DNA from: SFFI01 sp964398655
GTDB lineage: Bacteria; Bacillota; Clostridia; Saccharofermentanales; DTU023
Assembly: GCA_964398655.1 (NCBI GenBank)
Contig: CAYNNG010000024.1
Span: 1 to 25,783, forward strand
Reading direction: 5' to 3'
DNA: 25,783 nucleotides
Shown here: positions 7,121 through 14,265 of the stretch, one piece after another
Layout: every line of letters starts with the position of its first letter
How positions within the stretch are numbered: the first letter of the stretch is position 1
The notes under the pieces: model-generated
What the model saw: the letters and a program-made list of their open reading frames with translations, nothing else
The model's database searches: none
Told to the model about the DNA's origin: nothing
Program-made: the position numbers and the translations under genes

Positions 7121-8170
7121 GTGAAAGACCAACAGGAATACAGACAAAGGTCACAAAATCTGACCGTAAGCTCTCCCCTCTCTTGGGCAGGAGCAGAACT
7201 AAAAAACCGCTTAATGCTGGCTCCGATGGCGGGACCAGGAGGCTTGGCTTTCCGCCGCATCTGTGAAGACTGGGGGGCAGGCTTAACTGTCACCGAATTG
7301 GTCTCTGCCCGCGCCATCGTCTACGACCCCAGTTTTGACCATAACGCCCGCTACTTGGACCTTTCTTCCTTGCAGGGGCCGGCCACAATTCAGCTGTTTG
7401 CCTTCGACCCCGACGACCTGCGCAAAGCCATCCCCCGACTCCTAGACCATCCCCTCTATAGTAAGACAGCTTTTATTGATCTCAATATGGGTTGTCCCGT
7501 CAAGAAAGTCGTGAAAACGGGAGCAGGCTCGGCCCTGATGAAAACCCCCGACCTGGCAGCCCGTCTCGTGGAGGCTGCCGTGGAAGTGGCCCTGCCCTAT
7601 GGCAAGCAGGTTACCGTAAAATTCCGGTCTGGTTGGGACCAGGACCATATCAACGCCCCCTATTTTGCCCAGCTCCTAGAAGAGGCTGGAGCTTCCGCCC
7701 TCGCCTTGCATGCCCGCACGCGAGAGCAAATGTACAGCGGTCAAGCGGACTGGGAAATTATTGGGGAAACCGCCAGCAAGGTCCGGATACCGCTAGCAGC
7801 TAATGGCGATATTCAGTCCTGGGCGGACTGCCACCGTCTTCTTAATACTTATGGCGCAGACGCCTGCATGATTGGCCGCGCAGCCCTTGGCCGGCCCTGG
7901 ATTTTTGCAGAAATCTTGGCGGCGGACCAAAAAAGGTCCTTCCAGCCGCCCGAAGGTCGGGTTTGGGCTGAGCATATTCTCCGCCACTACCAGCTCTCGG
8001 CCAAGGCTCTGGGTCCAGAACATGCCATGAGGGAGTTCCGCACCAGTTTGAGCTATTACTTTAAGGGACTCCGCGGCGCAGCTGGCTTTCGGCGGTCTAT
8101 CACCGAATTAACCAGCCTACAAGACCTGGAAAGCTTACTGACCGCAGTAGTTCAAGAAAATCCTTTCTGA
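7121..8170 (+). CDS. dusB: tRNA-dihydrouridine synthase, DusB-like
   Basis: FMN- and NADPH-dependent reduction of specific uridines to dihydrouridine in the D-loop of tRNA. The 349-residue product is a TIM barrel. It has the FMN-binding LMLAPMAG (31-38), the catalytic cysteine in NMGCPVKKV (Cys125), VTVKFRSGWD (Lys167) and LHARTREQMYSG (His197). It also has the phosphate-binding ANGDI and MIGRAALGRPW near the end of the barrel. A short helical domain ends the protein. The start is GTG at 7121 with only a distant, weak AGAGAAG upstream, so the true start could be a little downstream; the first 25 or so residues are not conserved in character. It converges on the flavodiiron gene with 8 nt between stops and no terminator hairpin. 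DusB is the most likely subfamily because of the NMGCPVKK sequence, but other Dus enzymes are close. Confidence 0.88.
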   Translation: MKDQQEYRQRSQNLTVSSPLSWAGAELKNRLMLAPMAGPGGLAFRRICEDWGAGLTVTELVSARAIVYDPSFDHNARYLDLSSLQGPATIQLFAFDPDDLRKAIPRLLDHPLYSKTAFIDLNMGCPVKKVVKTGAGSALMKTPDLAARLVEAAVEVALPYGKQVTVKFRSGWDQDHINAPYFAQLLEEAGASALALHARTREQMYSGQADWEIIGETASKVRIPLAANGDIQSWADCHRLLNTYGADACMIGRAALGRPWIFAEILAADQKRSFQPPEGRVWAEHILRHYQLSAKALGPEHAMREFRTSLSYYFKGLRGAAGFRRSITELTSLQDLESLLTAVVQENPF

Positions 8171-8178
8171 GACAACAA

Positions 8179-9399
8179 TTAGGCTTCAGCCCGCATATCT
8201 TCCGCGATGGCTGCAGCGAAAGCCTGGGCAGACTCACGATCGGCCAGTTTAGGACTGGACTTAATGGTGAAATCCTCTCCCAGCTTCCGTAAATTTTTGC
8301 CCTTGGAGAGAATCTCCTCCGCAATTTTTACGCCGCGGCCACCCCAGGACATGTTGCCTACTAAGCTATAGGCGTGTCTATCCCAATTTAGCATCATGAG
8401 TTCCCGCAAGAGGGCATCCATAGGTGGATAGAGCTCGGTATTGTAGTTGTTGCATACGAATATAGCATGGGAAAAACGGAAGAGATCGGAAATAATTACT
8501 GAAACATTGGTTTTTGAAACATCGTAAACCCGGATGCTGCCCGCCTCTTGGTCCGCCAAATAAGCTGCTAGGGTATCTGCCAGATCGGCGGATTGGTTGT
8601 AAAGAGAGCCATAGACAATTACTGTGCCCTGGTCCTCTGCGGCATAGCGAGACCAGCGATCATATTTTTCTACAATATAGGCAACTGATTCAGGCGTACG
8701 GAAGACCAGTCCGTGGACAGGGCAGATCCGTTTGACCTCCAAGCCTTGGACTTTCTGTAAGACAGTTTGCACCGCAGCCCCCTGACGGCCCACGATGTTG
8801 CTGTAGTAACGTCGATTTTCAGCCAGCCAATCTCTCTCATAGTTACATTGGTCAGCGTAGATATAACCGGCCGGAGCTCCGAAAGAGCCAAAGGCATCGG
8901 CGGAGAATAGGGTTCCGGTAGTCTCTTCAAAGGAGAAAAAGACTTCAGGCCAATGGACATTAGCGGCCTTGATAAAGGAAAAGTGATGATGGCCTGTATC
9001 TAGTTTGGTCGTCTCATCAAGCAGAACCAGGCGGTCTTCACCATAATTGATCTGGGGATGGAACTGCTGGAGGATTTTATAGCCCAGAGCAGAAACGTAG
9101 AGCTGACATTTAGGGTATTTAGTCATTAACTGTACGATCGTAGCACAATGGTCAGGCTCGGCATGTTGGCAGATCAGGGCATCTAAGTCCCGTCCCTGCA
9201 GGAGCTCTTCCACCGCTGCCATAAAGCCCTCCGCCACGGCATGGTCAATAGAGTCCAAGACTACAGTTTTTTCATCATCCAAAAAATATGAGTTATAGGA
9301 GACCCCGCCAGGGAGGGTGAACATGTTCTCAAATTTTTCTAAGCGGCGGTCAATACCGCAAAGCATATAGAAGTTTTGATCAAGTTTACGGGGAATCAT
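8179..9399 (-). CDS. Flavodiiron protein (class A oxygen/NO reductase)
   Basis: Cytoplasmic four-electron reductase of O2 to water and/or NO to N2O, an oxygen-protection enzyme of anaerobes. The 406 residues comprise a metallo-beta-lactamase-like domain (1-250) and a flavodoxin-like FMN domain (about 257-400, starting TVIVYGSLYNQS). All diiron ligands expected from the family are present: His79, Glu81 and Asp83 in HAEPDH, then His149, Asp168 (FSADAFG) and His229 (CPVHG). His84, also in HAEPDH, is in the position that varies in the family. There is no rubredoxin or flavin-reductase extension, so the electron donor must be encoded elsewhere. I chose the ATG at 9399 because GTGAGGT precedes it by about nine bases. 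A TTG start 13 codons earlier lacks any ribosome binding site. It is separated from tuf by the tuf terminator. I see no strong promoter in the 100-nt spacer. Whether O2 or NO is preferred cannot be told. Confidence 0.92.
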   Translation of the reverse strand: MIPRKLDQNFYMLCGIDRRLEKFENMFTLPGGVSYNSYFLDDEKTVVLDSIDHAVAEGFMAAVEELLQGRDLDALICQHAEPDHCATIVQLMTKYPKCQLYVSALGYKILQQFHPQINYGEDRLVLLDETTKLDTGHHHFSFIKAANVHWPEVFFSFEETTGTLFSADAFGSFGAPAGYIYADQCNYERDWLAENRRYYSNIVGRQGAAVQTVLQKVQGLEVKRICPVHGLVFRTPESVAYIVEKYDRWSRYAAEDQGTVIVYGSLYNQSADLADTLAAYLADQEAGSIRVYDVSKTNVSVIISDLFRFSHAIFVCNNYNTELYPPMDALLRELMMLNWDRHAYSLVGNMSWGGRGVKIAEEILSKGKNLRKLGEDFTIKSSPKLADRESAQAFAAAIAEDMRAEA

Positions 9400-9502
9400 C
9401 TTGTATACCTCACTAAATCTAGAGTCGCTGCGTGGCAAAAGAGACCCCTAAGGCCCTATTTATCGCATTAAATAACCCTCACAGCATTTAGAGTATAACA
9501 AC

Positions 9503-9526
9503 AATAGCCCCCAGCTGGGGGCTATT
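9503..9526 (-). terminator. Terminator at the end of the str operon
   Basis: A 24-base perfect palindrome with core AGCCCCC/GGGGGCT and a minimal central loop, 24 nt past the tuf stop. The following minus-strand tail (GTTGTTATA) is only moderately T-rich, so some read-through into the flavodiiron gene is possible. Confidence 0.75.
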
Positions 9527-9549
9527 TTAAGGATTAACTAGGTAGTTAA

Positions 9550-10749
9550 TTATTCAACGATGTCGGAAACAGTACCGGAACCAACGGTTTTACCACCTTC
9601 ACGGATAGCGAACTTCAGGCCCTTTTCCATAGCGACAGGGGTGATCAGTTCAACGTTGATGGTAACGTGGTCACCAGGCATGCACATTTCGATGCCTTCG
9701 GGCAGGTGGGCAACACCGGTAACGTCAGTTGTACGGAAGTAGAACTGAGGACGGTAACCAGTGAAGAAGGGGCTGTGACGGCCACCCTCGTCGTGGGTCA
9801 GAACGTAGATCTGAGCAGAGAACTTAGTATGGGGGTGTACAGAGCCAGGCTTGGCAATTACTTGGCCGCGCTCGATGTCGGTACGGTTTACACCACGGAG
9901 GAGCAGACCAACGTTATCGCCGGCTTCGCCTTCGTCCATCATCTTGTGGAACATTTCGATACCGGTAACAACAGTCTTAAGAGGCTCATCCTGAAGACCA
10001 ACAACCTCAACAGGTTCGTTCATGTGGATGGTACCGCGCTCTACACGGCCAGTAGCAACGGTGCCGCGGCCGGAGATGGTGAATACGTCTTCGATGGGGA
10101 GCAGGAAGGGCTGATCCACAGGGCGGGCAGGAGTAGGAATAAAGCTGTCAACAGCAGCCATCAGGTCGTTGATGGGCTTGTAAACTTCGGCGTTAGGATC
10201 GGTTTCGGTGGACTCCAGAGCTTGGAGAGCGGAACCAACGATGATAGGAGTATCATCACCGGGGAAGTCGTACTCGTTGAGGAGTTCGCGAACTTCCATC
10301 TCGGTCAGTTCGATCAGTTCAGGATCGGACTGGTCAGCTTTGTTCAGGAAAACAACGATGGCAGGAACACCAACCTGACGGGCGAGCAGGATGTGCTCAC
10401 GAGTCTGAGGCATGGGGCCGTCTGCAGCAGATACTACGAGGATAGCACCGTCCATCTGAGCAGCACCGGTGATCATGTTCTTGATATAGTCGGCGTGCCC
10501 GGGGCAGTCTACGTGGGCGTAGTGGCGGTTATCAGTCTCGTACTCAACGTGAGAAGAGTTGATGGTGATACCACGTTCTCTTTCTTCTGGTGCCTTGTCG
10601 ATATTGGCATAGTCAGTGAAGCTGGCTTCGCCCCTGAGGGAGAGAACCTTAGTAATTGCAGCGGTAAGAGTGGTTTTACCGTGGTCAACGTGACCGATAG
10701 TACCCACGTTTACGTGGGGTTTGTTTCTTTCAAATTTGGCTTTGCCCAT
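9550..10749 (-). CDS. tuf: Elongation factor Tu
   Basis: GTPase that delivers aminoacyl-tRNA to the ribosomal A site. At 399 residues it has family length. The G motifs are intact: GHVDHGKT (about 19-26), RGITI, DCPGHADY, NKAD and GSAL. Domains II and III are complete (GRGTVATGRVERG; FFTGYRPQFYFRTTDVTG; KFAIREGGKTVGSG). Residues linked to kirromycin resistance look wild type (ARQVG; FAIREGG). AAGGAGG lies ten bases before the ATG. It is the last gene of the str operon, 146 nt after fusA, with a candidate promoter of its own in that spacer and a terminator downstream. It starts IEMCMPGDH in domain III, an ordinary variant. Confidence 0.98.
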   Translation of the reverse strand: MGKAKFERNKPHVNVGTIGHVDHGKTTLTAAITKVLSLRGEASFTDYANIDKAPEERERGITINSSHVEYETDNRHYAHVDCPGHADYIKNMITGAAQMDGAILVVSAADGPMPQTREHILLARQVGVPAIVVFLNKADQSDPELIELTEMEVRELLNEYDFPGDDTPIIVGSALQALESTETDPNAEVYKPINDLMAAVDSFIPTPARPVDQPFLLPIEDVFTISGRGTVATGRVERGTIHMNEPVEVVGLQDEPLKTVVTGIEMFHKMMDEGEAGDNVGLLLRGVNRTDIERGQVIAKPGSVHPHTKFSAQIYVLTHDEGGRHSPFFTGYRPQFYFRTTDVTGVAHLPEGIEMCMPGDHVTINVELITPVAMEKGLKFAIREGGKTVGSGTVSDIVE

Positions 10750-10816
10750 TGAGAACTTCCTCCTTATGTACAGTTATAACTGAAATCTTAATTGGCAATA
10801 TCCTGTCACTTTATCT

Positions 10817-10844
10817 ATTTTACACATCTAGAGATATTTGGCAA
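10817..10844 (-). promoter_or_regulatory. Candidate internal promoter for tuf
   Basis: TTGCCA (10839-10844), 16-nt spacer, TAAAAT (10817-10822) on the minus strand in the 146-nt fusA-tuf spacer. Each hexamer differs from consensus by one base. A separate tuf promoter would allow EF-Tu to be made in excess of EF-G, as is usual in cells. Confidence 0.5.
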
Positions 10845-10895
10845 TTATCTCCTGGCAAACCGCCGCGTAACAGGCATCGGCAGTAGTAAAAAGGT

Positions 10896-12962
10896 TTATT
10901 TGGTGATTTCCTCGAGTTTGCTCTTAGGAACGGGTTCGAAGTGGTCGGTCTGCATGACGAAGGTACCGCGTCCTTGGGTGCTGGACCTCAGGCTAGTCGC
11001 GTAACCAAACATCTCAGAAAGAGGTACAAAGGCATGAATGTTCATGGCGTTGGATCTGGCTTCCGTACCGGTGATTTGACCGCGGCGGGAGCTGATATCG
11101 CCCATTACGTCACCTAAGTATTCTTCTGGTACCACAATGTCAACCTTCATGACTGGCTCAAGCAGAACAGGATAACCCAGTCTCATAGCTTCTTTGAAGC
11201 CCATGGATCCTGCAATCTTGAAGGCCATTTCTGAGGAGTCAACTTCGTGGTAGGAGCCATCCACCAGGGTAACCCTGACATCTACGACAGGATAACCGGC
11301 GATGGTACCAGACTTCATAGCTTCTTCTACACCCGCTTGTACTGCAGGAATGTATTCCTTAGGAATTACACCGCCCACAATCTTGTCCACAAACTCAAAG
11401 CCTGCACCAGACTCCAAGGGTTCTACTTCCAAGACACAGTCACCGTACTGGCCATGGCCGCCCGATTGACGGACGAAACGGCCTTGCGCACGTGCGGGCT
11501 TGGTAATGGTTTCCTTGAAGGCTACACGAGGCTTACCTACGTTAGCTTCAACGCGGAACTCACGGAACAGGCGGTCCACAATTACTTCCAAGTGGAGCTC
11601 GCCCATACCGGAAATCAGGGTTTGACCGGTATCCGCGTCGGTGTAGGTGCGGAAGGTAGGATCTTCTTCCGCCAGCTTGAGCAGAGCAACTGTCATCTTC
11701 TCTTGAGAGGCCTTGGACTTGGGCTCAATGGCTACGGAGATAACCGGCTCTGGGAATTCCATAGATTCCAGAATAATCGGGTTTTCTTCGTCGCACAGGG
11801 TGTCACCTGTACCGGTGTCTTTGAGTCCGACCGCTGCCACGATATCACCCGCATAGACCTTATCAATGTCTTCGCGGTGGTTAGCGTGCATCAAGAGCAG
11901 GCGGCCAATCCGCTCGCGCTTGCCTTTACTTGTATTGTAGACATAAGAACCTGCATCCAGAGTACCGGAGTATACCCGGAAGAAACACAACTTACCCACA
12001 TAGGGGTCGGTCATGATCTTGAAAGCCAAGGCGGAGAAGGGTTCTTCATCAGAAGCATGGCGCTTCTCTTCTTCTTCCGTATCAGGGTTAACACCCTTAA
12101 TGGCTTCGATATCCAGAGGTGAAGGCATGTAATCTACAATGGCATCCAAAAGCATCTGTACGCCCTTGTTGCGGTAAGAAGATCCGCAGGTCACAGGAAC
12201 AATTTCGTTAGAAACCGTAGCCTTACGCAGGGCCTTACGCAGCTCTTGCTCCGTAATTTCCTCTTCGGACAGGTACTTGTCGGACAGTTCTTCGTCCGTC
12301 TCACAAATGGCTTCAATTAAGTCTTCGTGCCATTTTTGAGCTACGTCCTGCAGTTCCTCTGGTATCTCTTCGACGACGTAGGTTTTGCCCTGGTCGTCTG
12401 CCTCATAGAGTTCGGCCTTCATGGTCATGAGATCAATGATGCCCCGGAAGTCATCCTCTTTGCCAATAGGCAGCTGGATGGGGACAGCATTCGCGCCTAA
12501 GCGCTCTTTCATCATGTCTACAACGTTGAAGAAATTAGCGCCCAAGACGTCCATTTTATTGACATAGGCCATGCGGGGAACCTTGTAAGTATCCGCTTGG
12601 CGCCAAACAGTTTCTGTTTGGGGCTCTACGCCGCTTTTGGCATCCAGGACGGTAACAGCACCGTCAAGCACACGCAGAGAACGTTCAACTTCAACTGTGA
12701 AGTCAACGTGTCCCGGGGTGTCGATGATGTTAATGCGGCAATGTCTCCACTGGGCAGTGGTCGCGGCGGATTGGATTGTAATACCCCGCTCTTGTTCCTG
12801 CTCCATGAAGTCCATGGTGGCAGCGCCCTCATGGGTCTCACCCAGACGGTGGATTTTGCCTGTATAGTACAAGATCCGTTCTGTAGTGGTGGTCTTACCA
12901 GCATCAATGTGGGCCATGATGCCAATATTTCTCGTATCTTTAATTGAGAATTGTCTGGCCAT
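10896..12962 (-). CDS. fusA: Elongation factor G
   Basis: Ribosomal translocase and recycling GTPase. The product is 688 residues when started at the ATG at 12962, which has AAAGGAG about ten bases upstream. The in-frame TTG three codons earlier sits directly on the ribosome binding site and is rejected. All canonical elements are present: AHIDAGKT P-loop, QERGITI switch I, DTPGHVDF with the catalytic His (contrast the paralogue at 3527), and NKMD. Domain IV has SGGHGQYGD, and domain V ends with GYATSLRSSTQGRGTF. It is the third gene of the str operon, 35 nt after rpsG. Confidence 0.98.
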   Translation of the reverse strand: MARQFSIKDTRNIGIMAHIDAGKTTTTERILYYTGKIHRLGETHEGAATMDFMEQEQERGITIQSAATTAQWRHCRINIIDTPGHVDFTVEVERSLRVLDGAVTVLDAKSGVEPQTETVWRQADTYKVPRMAYVNKMDVLGANFFNVVDMMKERLGANAVPIQLPIGKEDDFRGIIDLMTMKAELYEADDQGKTYVVEEIPEELQDVAQKWHEDLIEAICETDEELSDKYLSEEEITEQELRKALRKATVSNEIVPVTCGSSYRNKGVQMLLDAIVDYMPSPLDIEAIKGVNPDTEEEEKRHASDEEPFSALAFKIMTDPYVGKLCFFRVYSGTLDAGSYVYNTSKGKRERIGRLLLMHANHREDIDKVYAGDIVAAVGLKDTGTGDTLCDEENPIILESMEFPEPVISVAIEPKSKASQEKMTVALLKLAEEDPTFRTYTDADTGQTLISGMGELHLEVIVDRLFREFRVEANVGKPRVAFKETITKPARAQGRFVRQSGGHGQYGDCVLEVEPLESGAGFEFVDKIVGGVIPKEYIPAVQAGVEEAMKSGTIAGYPVVDVRVTLVDGSYHEVDSSEMAFKIAGSMGFKEAMRLGYPVLLEPVMKVDIVVPEEYLGDVMGDISSRRGQITGTEARSNAMNIHAFVPLSEMFGYATSLRSSTQGRGTFVMQTDHFEPVPKSKLEEITK

Positions 12963-12997
12963 GTGGCTCAAACTCCTTTCTCCGGCTAAAAACCGGA

Positions 12998-13468
12998 CTA
13001 CCAGCGATAATGGGCAAAGGCACGGTTGGCCTCAGCTGCCCTGTGCATTTCTTCCTTGCGTCTGTAGGCTGCACCTTGGCCGTTGACCGCATCCATAATT
13101 TCCGCGGCGAGGCGTTCTTTCATGGTGCGTTCGCTGCGGTCACGCGCAGCGGTTACGATCCAGCGCAGAGCTAAGGTTTGCCTTCTCTCGGGTCTGACTT
13201 CGATGGGGACCTGGTAGTTAGAACCACCAACCCGGCGAGCCTTAACCTCGAGTACGGGCATGACATTTTCTAGTGCTTTGTTAAAAGCCTCAATACCTTC
13301 TTCACCAGTTTTATCCTTGATGATGTCGAAGGAAGAATAAACGATTCTTTGAGCGAGGCCCTTCTTACCATCCAGCATGACTGTATTGATCAGCTTGGCG
13401 ACCTTGAGGTCGTGGTAAACGGGGTCAGGTAAGATTTCTCTTTTAGGGACATGACCTTTTCTAGGCAT
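12998..13468 (-). CDS. rpsG: Small ribosomal subunit protein S7
   Basis: Primary 16S rRNA-binding protein that nucleates the 30S head and lies at the exit site. At 156 residues it has the usual bacterial length. Recognisable stretches are MPRKGHVPKREILPDP, KLINTVMLDGKKGLAQ, VMPVLEVKARRVGGSNYQVPIEV and RWIVTAARDRSERTM. GGAGGG precedes the ATG. In E. coli S7 represses its own operon by binding the rpsL-rpsG spacer. Here that spacer is 153 nt and can fold into two abutting helices, so similar control is plausible but untested. Confidence 0.98.
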   Translation of the reverse strand: MPRKGHVPKREILPDPVYHDLKVAKLINTVMLDGKKGLAQRIVYSSFDIIKDKTGEEGIEAFNKALENVMPVLEVKARRVGGSNYQVPIEVRPERRQTLALRWIVTAARDRSERTMKERLAAEIMDAVNGQGAAYRRKEEMHRAAEANRAFAHYRW

Positions 13469-13513
13469 CTTGCTTCCCTCCTTTCATGATTATGCGGATT
13501 AACCGAAATCATA

Positions 13514-13592
13514 GGTACTCACGTGTTATTACGTGTGTGCCAATCATCATGTCGCCCTTTAACGTATATATGTAAAAGAGGGCAGATGATTG
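13514..13592 (-). promoter_or_regulatory. Structured rpsL-rpsG spacer, possible S7 translational operator
   Basis: Helix 1 on the minus-strand RNA: CAATCATC (13585-13592) pairs perfectly with GATGATTG (13541-13548). After a small asymmetric internal loop, GCCCT (13579-13583) pairs with AGGGC (13554-13558). Helix 2 follows at once (13514-13541): GG/CC, AC/GT and CACGT/ACGTG are separated by single mismatches and capped by AATAAC. The helices share a boundary base and could stack coaxially. The region lies just before the rpsG ribosome binding site. S7 control is inferred from E. coli. Confidence 0.45.
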
Positions 13593-13621
13593 TGAGAACA
13601 CGTCAACACAACTGCCGAAGA

Positions 13622-14041
13622 TTACTTCGCAGACTTGGGTCGTTTGGTACCGTACTTAGACCGGCCTTGGGCACGGTTGTTGACTCCGGCGGCATCCAGG
13701 GTTCCCCGTACGACGTGGTAACGTACACCAGGGAGGTCTTTGACCCTACCACCACGCACTAAGACGACGCTGTGCTCCTGGAGGTTGTGACCAATACCAG
13801 GGATATAGGCGTAAACTTCTTGCTGGTTGGTGAGGCGGACACGGGCCACTTTACGCAGGGCAGAGTTAGGTTTTTTCGGGGTACTAGTTTTGACCACGGT
13901 ACAAACTCCGCGCTTCTGGGGTGAATTGTAGTGAGAATAGTTGTTCTTAATCGTATTCATCCCTACGCCCAGGGCTGGTGCCTTAGACTTTTCCGTTTTG
14001 CTCTTACGACCTTGTTTAACCAGTTGGTTGAATGTAGGCAT
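13622..14041 (-). CDS. rpsL: Small ribosomal subunit protein S12
   Basis: Decoding-centre protein of the 30S subunit, 139 residues. Conserved blocks are NSPQKRGVC, TPKKPNSALRKVARVRL, YIPGIGHNLQEHSVVLVRGGRVKDLPGVRYH and SKYGTKRPKSAK. The lysines in PKKPNSA and GRVKDLPG, which mutate in streptomycin resistance, are wild type, so the gene predicts a sensitive ribosome. AAAGGAGATG is upstream of the ATG. It is the first gene of the str operon, behind a strong extended -10 promoter. The predicted leader of about 57 nt begins with a terminator-like hairpin. Confidence 0.98.
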   Translation of the reverse strand: MPTFNQLVKQGRKSKTEKSKAPALGVGMNTIKNNYSHYNSPQKRGVCTVVKTSTPKKPNSALRKVARVRLTNQQEVYAYIPGIGHNLQEHSVVLVRGGRVKDLPGVRYHVVRGTLDAAGVNNRAQGRSKYGTKRPKSAK

Positions 14042-14073
14042 CTGACATCTCCTTTCTTAAAGTTTCTGTCCAT

Positions 14074-14094
14074 AAAAAAGCCCCTGACGGGCTT
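14074..14094 (-). terminator. Short terminator between the ABC exporter gene and rpsL
   Basis: On the minus strand AAGCCC, 5-nt loop, GGGCTT, then TTTTTAT. It is the best terminator candidate for the ABC exporter, although it lies 170 nt past that stop. It also falls within the first 25 nt of the predicted str operon transcript, so it could act there as an attenuator or a 5' stabilising hairpin. Confidence 0.7.
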
Positions 14095-14103
14095 GGACGA
14101 CTT

Positions 14104-14133
14104 ATTTTACCAAACTCGGCAGGGTCTTGTAAA
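14104..14133 (-). promoter_or_regulatory. Promoter of the str operon
   Basis: TTTACA (14128-14133), 18-nt spacer, TAAAAT (14104-14109), with an extended -10 TGG directly before it on the minus strand. The start point is predicted near 14098, about 57 nt before the rpsL ATG. Confidence 0.7.
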
Positions 14134-14265
14134 CTTGCGGAGCTCTAGCAAGTGCACGAAAAACCAGGGCTTTCCAGCCTTTATTCTCTTGTTTTGCATT
14201 CAAGCCAAAAGATTTAGCCAGAACTTTACCTATAACTTACAGTTAGGACAATTTCACCTGTCTAT

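Noticed and set aside
9400..9502. Promoter for the flavodiiron gene
   Set aside because: Only a weak TGC-GATAAA without a -35; not enough to list.
9667..10752. A 361-codon open frame on the plus strand opposite tuf, and a 291-codon one opposite fusA at 11247-12122
   Set aside because: Both are antisense to highly conserved genes with strong codon bias, which often leaves long open frames. Neither has a recognisable product or a ribosome binding site.
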